Source of the DNA: UBA2160 sp964588665
GTDB lineage: Bacteria; Chloroflexota; Dehalococcoidia; Lucifugimonadales; UBA1123
Length of the DNA: 24,472 bases
Direction: 5' to 3'
NCBI GenBank assembly: GCA_964588665.1
Contig: CAZPQQ010000047.1
Span: 1 to 24,472, forward strand
Position 1 is the stretch's first letter, and every line of letters begins with the position of its first letter. A model generated the notes under the pieces. The model had not been told where the DNA came from. It saw only the letters and a program-made list of their open reading frames with translations, and made no database searches. Below are positions 7,574 through 14,871 of this stretch, in pieces. A program made the position numbers and the translations under genes.

Positions 7574-8245
7574 TTGTCTGCATCCATTGCCATTGCCATC
7601 GACGGCCCCGTAGCATCGGGCAAAACTGCGGTCGGGAGAGAGGTCGCCCGACGGCTCGGCTGCCGGTTCTTGGACACGGGCGGCACATACAGAGCCGTCA
7701 CCCTGGAAGCTCTCAGGCTAGAGGTGGACCTCGGCCACGAATCGAGATTGAGCGACCTCGCGGAGCACATGGATATCGAGCTCGTGGGGGGACCGGACGG
7801 CGACCGGTTGTTCGTGGGCGGGGTGGACGTGACTGACGAACTCAGAAGTCCGGCAGTGGATCGAGCCGTCTCCAAAGTTTCAGCGGTGTCCGGAGTAAGG
7901 GCGGCGGTCGTCCCGCAGCAGCGACGAATAGCCACCCAAGGCCCGATCGTGATGGTAGGCCGAGACATCGGCACCGTGGTTCTTCGCGACGCCAGGGTCA
8001 AGGTCTATCTCGACGCGTCTCCGGAGGTTCGGGCGGAGAGGCGCTGTCACGAGATGGAGCAGTCGGGGCAGTCGCCGAAACTGGAACGGGTACTCGAAGA
8101 CCTGCTGAGGCGGGACAAAATCGACAGCGAGAGAGACGATTCGCCTCTGATGCCCGCCGATGACGCTCTGATCATCGACACTGGCAGCCTCGGGCTCGAA
8201 CAGGTGGTGGCTTCGGTTATCGACCATGCCGGGGCGGTGCGATGA
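7574..8245 (+). CDS. cmk: Cytidylate (CMP/dCMP) kinase
   Basis: This cytoplasmic P-loop kinase phosphorylates CMP and dCMP with ATP in pyrimidine nucleotide synthesis. From TTG at 7574 the protein has 223 residues, the normal size. The P loop is IDGPVASGKT at residues 9-18. LDTGGTYRA is the substrate-side motif (usually DTGAMYRA, so slightly variant). VGRDIGTVVLRDA near residue 136 and RRDKIDSERDDSPL near 178 complete the CMP kinase signature. The open frame runs upstream to 7442, but that part has no homology-like sequence and overlaps the predicted promoter; AAAAGG at 7554-7559 lies 14 bases before the TTG. The stop overlaps the plsC start by ATGA, so the two are co-translated. The cmk-plsC order is common in bacteria. 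Confidence 0.92.
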   Translation: MSASIAIAIDGPVASGKTAVGREVARRLGCRFLDTGGTYRAVTLEALRLEVDLGHESRLSDLAEHMDIELVGGPDGDRLFVGGVDVTDELRSPAVDRAVSKVSAVSGVRAAVVPQQRRIATQGPIVMVGRDIGTVVLRDARVKVYLDASPEVRAERRCHEMEQSGQSPKLERVLEDLLRRDKIDSERDDSPLMPADDALIIDTGSLGLEQVVASVIDHAGAVR

Positions 8246-8883
8246 AGGCTGTCTACCCGGTGTGCAACTTCCTCCAGAAGCGGACACTTCGACTGTTTAG
8301 CGACTGGAAGGTGACAGGCGCCGAAAACGTTCCGCCGACCGGCCCATTGGTGATCGTCGCCAACCACATGAGCAACGTAGACCCTTCCCTTCTCGCGGTC
8401 AGCATATCGAGAAGGATCAGGTTTCTCGCCAAAGACGGCCTGTTCAAACTTCCGTTGGCAAAATGGTTTCTCGGGTCGTACGGCGCCTTCCCGGTGAACC
8501 GCGAGGGCGTGGACGTCAGCGCCTATCGATGGACACTAAACCAGATCAAGTCGGGCGGCGTGATCGTGCTATTCCCGGAGGGCACCAGGAGCCAGGGGCA
8601 GCTCATCCAGGCGAAATCCGGCGTCGCCAACCTGGTGATGCGCACGAAAGCTCCCATACTGCCCGTTGGAATCACCGGCACCGAGCGCCTCGGTTCGATC
8701 TTTCGAGTCGCCAACCCGACGGGACGGATTCGGGTCAACATCGGCGAGGTGTTCTCTTTGCCCGACATTGAGGGAAGACCAGGCAAAGACGTCATGGAAT
8801 CGATGATGACGATGGTGATGCACAGGATCACAGACCTTCTGCCGGAAGAGTACCACGGCGTCTACCGACAAGCGCCCGAGTGA
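8242..8883 (+). CDS. plsC: 1-acyl-sn-glycerol-3-phosphate acyltransferase
   Basis: A membrane-associated acyltransferase that makes phosphatidic acid in phospholipid synthesis. It has 213 residues, normal for short PlsC proteins. The catalytic HxxxxD motif is NHMSNVD, His42 and Asp47. Motif II is FPVNREGVD near 84-92, motif III is FPEGTRSQG near 113-121, and motif IV is APILPVGITGT near 137-147. The ATG at 8242 overlaps the cmk stop as ATGA, so expression is coupled to cmk. No signal peptide is evident; the N-terminal helix around residues 4-20 probably contacts the membrane. No unusual residues were seen. The ortholog call is firm at family level. Confidence 0.92.
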   Translation: MKAVYPVCNFLQKRTLRLFSDWKVTGAENVPPTGPLVIVANHMSNVDPSLLAVSISRRIRFLAKDGLFKLPLAKWFLGSYGAFPVNREGVDVSAYRWTLNQIKSGGVIVLFPEGTRSQGQLIQAKSGVANLVMRTKAPILPVGITGTERLGSIFRVANPTGRIRVNIGEVFSLPDIEGRPGKDVMESMMTMVMHRITDLLPEEYHGVYRQAPE

Positions 8884-8915
8884 CGATACCTGTCACGGCG
8901 AGGCCACGAACGGCG

Positions 8916-8944
8916 TTGAAATCGTCGCGCAGGTAGGTTAGATT
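8916..8944 (+). promoter_or_regulatory. Predicted promoter for glmS
   Basis: TTGAAA at 8916-8921, 17 bases, TAGATT at 8939-8944. Transcription would start near 8951, leaving a leader of about 130 bases before the glmS ATG at 9082. The leader shows no core of the glmS ribozyme that I can recognise, so control by that route is not supported. Confidence 0.45.
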
Positions 8945-9081
8945 GGAATCACAGCCAAGCTTTATCGGACCGGTTCCGATCCGAGCGCTCAGGCAGGCCA
9001 ACGACGGCGCCTATCGCGCGAACCCAAAGTGGGGTGAGCACGACAGGAATCTGTGACGCTCCAGCGGCTGAGAGGCAGCAA

Positions 9082-10926
9082 ATGTGCGGAATCATCGGAT
9101 ACTCCGGGAGCAGGCAGGCCGCCCCGATCATACTTGAGGGCCTCGCGGCGCTAGAGTATCGAGGCTACGACAGCGCGGGCATCGCCGTGCTGGACTCGGA
9201 TCAGCGTCTGGAGGTCCACAAGAAGTCCGGCAAGCTGACCAACCTCCACAACGCATTGAGCAACGGACTCCCTAAAGGCGTCTCCGGAATCGGCCACACT
9301 AGATGGGCGACCCACGGCGGCCCCACCGATTTCAACGCCCACCCCCATGGCGACTGCAACAACGAAGTTATCGTGGTTCACAACGGCATCGTCGAGAACT
9401 ACCTCGAGATAAAAAGAGAGTTGATCGAAGCCGGGCATGAATTCGCGTCACAGACGGACGCCGAGTGCATCCCGCATTTGATCGAGTCATACCTTGCGCA
9501 AGAATACTCCTTGCACGACGCCGTCCGTGAGACCGCTCGACGCATCAAAGGCGCCAACGCCGTCGTGGCAATCTCGGCCCGCGACCCAGGCAAGCTGGTT
9601 GCGTTCCGGCTGGGGAACGCCGGGGGTCTGGTCGTCGGATACGGCGAGGACGAGCACCTTCTGGCCAGTGACTTGCCCGCTCTGCTGCCCCATACGCGGG
9701 ATGTCGCGTATCTGGCCGGAGGTGAGATGGTCACGCTCGACGAGCATGACGTCAACTTCTTCGATCTGGACGGCGGCCCCGTGGCGAAGAGCACGATGCA
9801 CGTGGCCTATGATTCGCTGTCCGCCTCGATAGGCGAATACCCGCACTTCATGCTCAAAGAGATACACGAGCAACCCGAGGCGGTCATCAACGCACTCAGG
9901 GGCCGGATCGTTTTCGACGACGCCACCGTGCCGTTCGACGAAGTCCTGCTTACGGACGAGCAAGTGGCTCAAATCGACAGGGTTGTGTTCGTCGGAATGG
10001 GCACGAGCCTCCACGCCGCCATGGTTGGCAGGACGTGGATGGAAGCGCTCGTGCGCATCCCGTCCGAGTACGACAACTCGTCGGAGTTCCGATACAGGGA
10101 CCCGGTTATCGACGACCGCACACTCGTTGTCTCCATAAGCCAATCGGGCGAGACGGCCGACACTCTCGCGGCCATGGAAGAGGCGATGAACAAGGGCGCC
10201 CTGCAGATCACCTTGTGCAACTATCCCGGCACCCAGACTACGCGCATCGCTGACAGCACCTTGCAGATACGCGCCGGCTTAGAGGTGGCCGTGGCGTCGT
10301 CCAAGACTTTCATGTCCTCGTTGACGGCGCTGTACCTGCTCGCCATCCATCTCGGCGCCCGCCGAGGCGTCTTGGACCCGGCTAGACGCCGCGATCTGGT
10401 TGCCGAGCTAGCCCGATTGCCGGACATGATCAGCGCGATGCTGACCAACGAGGCGCAATACAAGGCCCTGGCGCAGGAGTTCGGGCGGCGCGCCGACTTC
10501 CTCTACCTTGCCAGGGGCATTAGCTTCCCTCTGGCCATGGAGGGCGCAATCAAGCTCAAAGAGATCAGCTACATCCACGCCGAGGGTTATCCGGCCGGCG
10601 AAATGAAACACGGGCCTATTTCGCTGATCGACGAAAACATGCCTGTCGTGGCGTTGATCCCCTCGGACCCCCTCCACGACAAGATGCTCAGCAACATCAA
10701 CGAGGTGAAGGCGAGAGGCGGAACAGTCATCGCCGTGGCATCGGAAGGCGACACCGCCATCGCGGAGAGGGCCGACCACGTGATATACGTTCCGCGAGCT
10801 TCACAGCTCATCAATCCGATGCTCATGGCCGTGCCGATGCAGCTCCTCGCCTACCACATCGCCGTGTGGCGGGGAACGGACGTCGACAAGCCGCGCAATC
10901 TGGCTAAGTCGGTGACCGTCGAGTAG
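9082..10926 (+). CDS. glmS: Glutamine-fructose-6-phosphate aminotransferase (isomerizing)
   Basis: It makes glucosamine-6-phosphate from fructose-6-phosphate and glutamine, the first step toward UDP-GlcNAc and cell-envelope sugars. The start is set at ATG 9082 because the protein must begin MCGI: Cys2 is the N-terminal nucleophile of the glutaminase domain. A longer frame from 9034 would bury it. From 9082 there are 614 residues, the usual length. The glutaminase domain shows LEYRGYDSAGIAV, HTRWATHGG and VVHNGIVENY. Two SIS sugar-binding domains follow, with SQSGETADTLAAM, SSKTFMSSLTALYLL, EGAIKLKEISYIHAEGYPAG, EMKHGPISLI and the C-terminal PRNLAKSVTVE. AGAGG lies just upstream of the ATG. 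It stands alone with its own promoter, and a repeat-rich gene-free region follows. Confidence 0.96.
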   Translation: MCGIIGYSGSRQAAPIILEGLAALEYRGYDSAGIAVLDSDQRLEVHKKSGKLTNLHNALSNGLPKGVSGIGHTRWATHGGPTDFNAHPHGDCNNEVIVVHNGIVENYLEIKRELIEAGHEFASQTDAECIPHLIESYLAQEYSLHDAVRETARRIKGANAVVAISARDPGKLVAFRLGNAGGLVVGYGEDEHLLASDLPALLPHTRDVAYLAGGEMVTLDEHDVNFFDLDGGPVAKSTMHVAYDSLSASIGEYPHFMLKEIHEQPEAVINALRGRIVFDDATVPFDEVLLTDEQVAQIDRVVFVGMGTSLHAAMVGRTWMEALVRIPSEYDNSSEFRYRDPVIDDRTLVVSISQSGETADTLAAMEEAMNKGALQITLCNYPGTQTTRIADSTLQIRAGLEVAVASSKTFMSSLTALYLLAIHLGARRGVLDPARRRDLVAELARLPDMISAMLTNEAQYKALAQEFGRRADFLYLARGISFPLAMEGAIKLKEISYIHAEGYPAGEMKHGPISLIDENMPVVALIPSDPLHDKMLSNINEVKARGGTVIAVASEGDTAIAERADHVIYVPRASQLINPMLMAVPMQLLAYHIAVWRGTDVDKPRNLAKSVTVE

Positions 10927-10944
10927 CGGAAGGTCAACCACACG

Positions 10945-10984
10945 CTTGGGCGTGAACGCCCAGAGCACGAGGCGCCTCGGTCTT
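10945..10984 (+). repeat. Imperfect direct repeat, copy 1 (pairs with 11174-11212)
   Basis: Begins CTTGGGCGTGAACGCC and ends CTCGGTCTT; about 30 of 40 positions match the second copy 229 bases downstream. It contains a short hairpin, TGGGCG-TGAA-CGCCCA, and a perfect GAGGCGCCTC palindrome, so it may also act as the end of the glmS message, although no T run follows. The whole stretch 10927-11303 has no credible gene. Confidence 0.6.
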
Positions 10985-11021
10985 ATGGCGATAAACAAAT
11001 TAAATGGCGGCATTATGATCT

Positions 11022-11115
11022 CGCCATTCTGAGGCCGCAGCCGAAGAATCTCGCTCCGCATCGCACAGGCACATCCCTGCGGGGCCCCAGATGCTTCGCT
11101 TCGCTCAGCATGGCG
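11022..11115. repeat. Palindromic MITE-like repeat (about 94 bp)
   Basis: The ends are inverted repeats: CGCCATTCTGAG at 11022-11033 against CTCAGCATGGCG at 11104-11115, 11 of 12 complementary. A second inner pair, GAAGAATCT at 11043-11051 and AGATGCTTC at 11089-11097, is 8 of 9 complementary. The interior is GC-rich with a GGGGCCCC palindrome. There is no open frame worth calling. It resembles the short palindromic repeats scattered between genes in many Chloroflexota assemblies; this likeness is from memory and not checked. Confidence 0.6.
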
Positions 11116-11152
11116 AACTGGCTTGAGCACAATGTATTAAGTTGATCACCAT

Positions 11153-11170
11153 CAGGCCGAGCCTGTTGAC
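11153..11170 (+). repeat. 18-base dispersed repeat, inverted copy at 24411-24428
   Basis: CAGGCCGAGCCTGTTGAC matches 17 of 18 bases of the reverse complement of 24411-24428. Both copies are in gene-free stretches beside MITE-like elements, so this is probably a fragment of a larger dispersed intergenic repeat family. Confidence 0.55.
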
Positions 11171-11173
11171 AGG

Positions 11174-11212
11174 CTTGGGCGTAAACGCCGAGAGCGGCGG
11201 GGCTTCGGTCTT
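11174..11212 (+). repeat. Imperfect direct repeat, copy 2 (pairs with 10945-10984)
   Basis: Begins CTTGGGCGTAAACGCC and ends TTCGGTCTT, matching copy 1 over about 30 positions. The two copies bracket the palindromic element at 11022-11115, so the island looks like nested or repeatedly inserted repeat units. Confidence 0.6.
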
Positions 11213-11254
11213 CAGCCAGAGCATGGCGATTCGACATCCTGTGACAACCAGACG

Positions 11255-11283
11255 TTGAACAGGCGGGGCGCTTGTGCTAACTT
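11255..11283 (+). promoter_or_regulatory. Possible promoter for the small gene at 11304
   Basis: TTGAAC at 11255-11260, 17 bases, TAACTT at 11278-11283, with an extended TGC just before the -10. Only the key T, A and final T of the -10 match. Transcription would start near 11290, leaving a very short leader before the ATG at 11304. Confidence 0.4.
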
Positions 11284-11303
11284 ATCTGCCACAGGAGTGA
11301 CAT

Positions 11304-11525
11304 ATGCTACCGCACGTATCCAAATTTGGAATCTATCTGAATGCAGACGAAGGCAAGGTCGTCAGGATCACATCCCCTTACTGGTTCCCTGAGGAACCGG
11401 ATTGGGTTTACGTGACCGACGAGGTCAACGCCACGCTGCTTCACATCCGTGACGTGATCCAAGAGAAAAGCCTGTCCACCGAGGCCAGCGCCGTTACCTG
11501 GGGCAGAATCCCTCTCAAAGACTGA
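11304..11525 (+). CDS. Small protein of unknown function (73 residues)
   Basis: I do not recognise this protein. The ATG at 11304 has a good ribosome site, AGGAGTGA at 11294-11301, and a possible promoter just upstream, so it is likely real. The sequence is soluble and mixed in character: an N-terminal part with aromatic residues (ITSPYWFPEEPDWVYV) that looks beta-rich, then a likely helix TLLHIRDVIQEKSL. There is no signal peptide, membrane helix, Cys pair or HTH visible. It precedes the MFS transporter by 40 bases on the same strand and may be co-transcribed with it. It could be a lineage-specific conserved protein. Existence moderately confident, function unknown. Confidence 0.6.
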   Translation: MLPHVSKFGIYLNADEGKVVRITSPYWFPEEPDWVYVTDEVNATLLHIRDVIQEKSLSTEASAVTWGRIPLKD

Positions 11526-11565
11526 TCCGGCCTCACATGCGACATAGGGCGATTAGGCGCCGCAC

Positions 11566-12927
11566 TTGAGCCACCCCACGCAGACCGACGGCCCAACATC
11601 CAGGCGTTCCTTTCGAATGCCTCAAATGCCGCCTGCTTTCCGATATCCCGCATATCGCGCGTATTGGCTTGGAACGCTTGCGTCCGTTGGCGGATACCAG
11701 ATGCTGACTTTCGGCCAGGGCTGGCTCACCTATGAGTTGACCGGGTCGCCGCTGTATCTGGGGTTCGTGGGCTTGGCAAACGCCAGCGCGGCCATCGGGC
11801 TGAACCTGTTCGGAGGCGTGCTCGCCGACAAGCTAGATAAACGCAAGCTGATCATCGCCACCCAATCCGTGACGGCCTCCCTTATCTTCCTTCTGGCGAC
11901 GCTCACGATTACCAACGCCATCGAAGTCTGGCACATCATTGCCGTCGCGCTGGCCAGCGGGGCCGTCAATGCGTTCGATCAGCCAGCCCGAATGGCCCTG
12001 TACCCTCACCTGATCGACCGTAAGGCGATGGTCAGCGCCGTGGCTCTCAATTCGGCCGTGTGGCAGGGCACCCGCATCGTGGCGCCGGCCGTCGCCGGCT
12101 ACATAATCGGCTCCCTGGGCACAGCGTCGTCGTTCTATCTGGCAGGCTCCGGATTCGTCACCATGGCGATGGTGATTTTCTGGCTCCACATTCCCAAGAT
12201 CGAGAGCGGATCACGCGGCAACCCCTTGCAGGACATGGTCGAGGGGTTGAGGTTCATCGGCGGCAACAGCGTCTTCGCCTTTTTGATTGGAATGACGTTC
12301 TTCAACAGCTTCTTCGGCATGGCATACGTCATGATGATGCCTGTGTTCGCGGTAGACGTCCTCGAGGTCGGCGCAAAGGGCCAGGGCGTATTGTTGGGCA
12401 TCGGGGCGGTTGGCGGCCTTGGAGTCACGATGTTCCTGGGCACGAAGTCCAACTTTACCAAGAAGGGATACCTCATCATCGGCGGCGCCGTTGTATTCGG
12501 ACTGGCCATCGCCGCGTTCGCCCTGACGGCCAAGTATTTCCACAGCTACGTCCTGGCGATGGTCCTCTTGGCGGTGATGGGCATGTCCAGCTCAACCTAC
12601 ATGATCTCCATCATGAGCTCTCTCCAGATACTCGTTCCCGACAACATGCGGGGCCGAGTCATGGGTTTTTACAGCATGACCTGGAGCATCATGCCTCTGG
12701 GAGCTTTGTGGTCGGGAGCTCTCGGCAGCTTCCTCGACGACGTGCCTCTCGCCATAGCCCTTGGCGGGTTTCTTGTCAGCGGCTTTGCCATCGGTCCCGC
12801 CCTGGTAAACAAGAAGCTGCGGAATATCGGCGAATTGCTAGAACAAGCGGACGGCGGTTCCTGGGCAGCCCCTGCTCCTCCGGATCGCAGCGCGGAGCCC
12901 GCATCAACCGCTGGCAACGACAACTAG
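11566..12927 (+). CDS. MFS transporter (EntS/MFS_3-like exporter family)
   Basis: An inner-membrane transporter of the major facilitator superfamily, 453 residues with about 12 hydrophobic segments. The opening FRYPAYRAYWLGTLASVGGYQM and the loop after the second helix, FGGVLADKLDKRKL (motif A: G-x-x-x-D-x-x-x-R-K), match the exporter branch that includes EntS and many multidrug or macrolide exporters. VNAFDQPARMALYPHLI is another hallmark of this branch, and LVPDNMRGRVMGFYSM is the C-half equivalent. The C-terminal 35 residues are polar and disordered. The start is uncertain: TTG at 11566 has a weak TTAGGCG six bases before it, while ATG at 11617 would begin MPQMPPAFRYP and lose no membrane segment. 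Substrate not determinable; efflux is inferred from the family. Confidence 0.85.
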   Translation: MSHPTQTDGPTSRRSFRMPQMPPAFRYPAYRAYWLGTLASVGGYQMLTFGQGWLTYELTGSPLYLGFVGLANASAAIGLNLFGGVLADKLDKRKLIIATQSVTASLIFLLATLTITNAIEVWHIIAVALASGAVNAFDQPARMALYPHLIDRKAMVSAVALNSAVWQGTRIVAPAVAGYIIGSLGTASSFYLAGSGFVTMAMVIFWLHIPKIESGSRGNPLQDMVEGLRFIGGNSVFAFLIGMTFFNSFFGMAYVMMMPVFAVDVLEVGAKGQGVLLGIGAVGGLGVTMFLGTKSNFTKKGYLIIGGAVVFGLAIAAFALTAKYFHSYVLAMVLLAVMGMSSSTYMISIMSSLQILVPDNMRGRVMGFYSMTWSIMPLGALWSGALGSFLDDVPLAIALGGFLVSGFAIGPALVNKKLRNIGELLEQADGGSWAAPAPPDRSAEPASTAGNDN

Positions 12928-12975
12928 CGCCTGAACAGCCGCGATCGGCATCGCTCGACCACAGGAACACTGACT

Positions 12976-13953
12976 TTGAACGATCTGACCAAATACCAGT
13001 ACGTTCGTCGCTTTGGCGAGACCACGGATGTCGAGGTTGTCGGCGGCAAAGCTGCGAGCTTGTCACGCATGGCAGCGTCCGGAATGCCCGTCCCGCCCGG
13101 ACACACGTTGACCGCCCAAGCCTATCACGACCACCTCGCGGCGTCCGAGCTCGAACCGGCAATAGCCGCGGAGTTGGCAGGCCGCGACCCGTCAGATTAC
13201 GCCGCACAAGCATCCGTCTCCGCCCGAATACAGTCGATGATCACCGAGGCGCCCCTGCCAACGGACGTCGTCGAGGAAGCGCGGAACGCCTACCGGACAC
13301 TGACCGCAGCCGAGTCGGGCCCCATACCGGTATCCGTCAGGTCGTCCGCCACTGCCGAAGACCTGCCCGGCGCCAGCTTTGCGGGCCAACACGACACATA
13401 CCTGAACGTCGGCTCCGAACAGGACATGCTGCGAGCCGTTATCGATTGCTGGGCCTCGCTGTGGAGCGTGCATGCGATCATGTACAGGGAGGCGCAAAAC
13501 ATAGCCCACCACGACGTGGCGATGCCGGTAGTGGTGCAGCACATGCTGGACCCCACGGTTTCCGGTGTGGCATTTACGGTCAATCCCGTCACGGCCGACG
13601 CGACCGAGATCGTCATCAACTCCTGTTGGGGCTTGGGCGAGGCGGTCGTTTCCGGAATCGTCAATCCCGATCACATCGTGGTGTCAAAGGAGAACTTGGC
13701 GGTCGCCGAATTTCAGGTGGCGAACAAGAACGTTATGGTTGTCCGGGACGGGAATCAAGGGACAAAGCAGGTCTCGGTGGCGGTGGCGTCGGCGAAGGCT
13801 CAGGCCAAATCCCTGTCCGAGGAACAGATAACGTCACTCTGCGAGATGGCCAGCACGCTCGAAGCTAGCTACGGCGCTCCGCAAGACATCGAATTCGCGT
13901 TCGAAGGCGACACCCTAAGCCTGCTGCAGTCGCGCCCTATCACCACGCTGTAG
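12976..13953 (+). CDS. Stand-alone PEP/pyruvate-binding ATP-grasp domain protein (PPDK_N)
   Basis: The protein (325 residues) is the N-terminal nucleotide-binding domain of PEP synthase, pyruvate phosphate dikinase and rifampin phosphotransferase, and nothing else. Motifs in order: VVGGKAASLSRM with Lys25, GMPVPPG at 36-42, PVSVRSSATAEDLPGASFAG at about 118-137, VSGVAFTVNP at 195-204, INSCWGLGEAVVSG near 214 and QDIEFAFEGD...LLQSRPITT at the end. The protein stops where the swivelling phospho-His domain and PEP-binding barrel would begin, and neither is encoded downstream. The frame ends at a clean TAG with no frameshift remnant. The start is TTG at 12976 with AGGA eight bases upstream. It may work with a separately encoded His/PEP subunit. 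Domain call is firm; activity is inference. Confidence 0.82.
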   Translation: MNDLTKYQYVRRFGETTDVEVVGGKAASLSRMAASGMPVPPGHTLTAQAYHDHLAASELEPAIAAELAGRDPSDYAAQASVSARIQSMITEAPLPTDVVEEARNAYRTLTAAESGPIPVSVRSSATAEDLPGASFAGQHDTYLNVGSEQDMLRAVIDCWASLWSVHAIMYREAQNIAHHDVAMPVVVQHMLDPTVSGVAFTVNPVTADATEIVINSCWGLGEAVVSGIVNPDHIVVSKENLAVAEFQVANKNVMVVRDGNQGTKQVSVAVASAKAQAKSLSEEQITSLCEMASTLEASYGAPQDIEFAFEGDTLSLLQSRPITTL

Positions 13954-14180
13954 CGGGACACCTGATCGCATGACGCACCGGCCACGCGGGCAAAACAACA
14001 ACCGCGATCTGTGCCTTCGTCGGTTAATGCGCCGACCCCCTCCCGCCACTTTCCGAGACTGCGAGACCTCAGGCGCGGTGGAACAATGAGACAGCCTTGT
14101 GTAGACCTGATCCAATGGTGGAATTCACCTGATCGTTCATATTCGGACGTTCATCAGCGCAACGTCCCTAGAGCGTGCCA

Positions 14181-14864
14181 ATGGAATCGGAGCCACAGGC
14201 AACACTCGTCGTCAGAGGCGGCCCCAACAGCGGCGCGATAGTCGCGTTGTCCGGGGGGCCTATCACGATGGGTCGCCGGTCGGACAACGACATCGTGGTC
14301 GACGAAACGACCGTCTCCCGCCGCCACTCGCTTATCATGGACACACCCGGCGGATACGTCGTGCGCGACCTGAACACGACCAACGGCACTTTCGTCAACC
14401 AGAACAGGCTCGACCAATCCGAGCACACGCTGCGCCACGGCGACCAGATCAGACTCGGCGGCAGCGAGGTCACGATCATGTTCCGCCAAGAAGGGCCCCG
14501 CACGATGGCCATGTCGACCCCGCCTTTACCAGAGGACGGTGCAGTCGCTCCGATCGCCGACCAGACAGTGATGCCGCCCGTGCAGCCGGCTGCACCGGCA
14601 GCGATGCTCGAAGTCGTGGACGCGGCGCTCTTGTCGGCGTTGGGGTCGCGAAAAGGCTCGGTGGTCAGCAGGTCGGCGCTTCTCGCAGAGCTGTGGCCTG
14701 ACGAACATGATGACGCCGTCACGTCCCTGAAGCTGGACGAAGCGGTGGCCAGGCTCCGGTCCCAGCTTGACCAAGATCCTGACAACCCGGTCAGCCTCGT
14801 CACGGTCGGACAATTCGGATACCTCCTCGTCTCGCTAAAGGCGCGTCGGTGCAGGATGGAGTAA
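14181..14864 (+). CDS. FHA domain plus winged-helix DNA-binding protein (EmbR-like, domains in reverse order)
   Basis: A 227-residue putative transcription regulator that reads phosphothreonine. Residues about 8-103 are an FHA domain with the expected binding residues: MGRRSDNDIVV (Arg32/33), VSRRHSLI (Ser46, His49) and NTTNGTFVN (Asn68). A proline/alanine linker (about 106-142) leads to an OmpR/PhoB-type winged helix at about 143-219, ending in VARLRSQLDQDPDNPVSLVT and the wing GQFGYLL. Mycobacterial EmbR has the same domain kinds but with DNA binding first and FHA last. ATG at 14181 is preferred to the GTG at 14175 because its spacing to the weak upstream GAG is better. A Ser/Thr kinase gene starts seven bases after its stop, so the kinase is the likely partner. 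Its target genes are unknown. Confidence 0.82.
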   Translation: MESEPQATLVVRGGPNSGAIVALSGGPITMGRRSDNDIVVDETTVSRRHSLIMDTPGGYVVRDLNTTNGTFVNQNRLDQSEHTLRHGDQIRLGGSEVTIMFRQEGPRTMAMSTPPLPEDGAVAPIADQTVMPPVQPAAPAAMLEVVDAALLSALGSRKGSVVSRSALLAELWPDEHDDAVTSLKLDEAVARLRSQLDQDPDNPVSLVTVGQFGYLLVSLKARRCRME

Positions 14865-14871
14865 TCGACAT

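Noticed and set aside
9034..9081. Upstream extension of glmS
   Set aside because: It would hide the N-terminal catalytic Cys of the MCGI start, which must be exposed.
8945..9081. glmS ribozyme/riboswitch in the glmS leader
   Set aside because: I cannot find the conserved core or paired elements of that ribozyme in the leader.
12060..13868. Long plus-strand open frame (602 codons) across the MFS and PPDK_N genes
   Set aside because: It is out of frame with two well-recognised genes, is rich in Arg, His and Gly as expected for a shadow in GC-rich DNA, and has no family motif.
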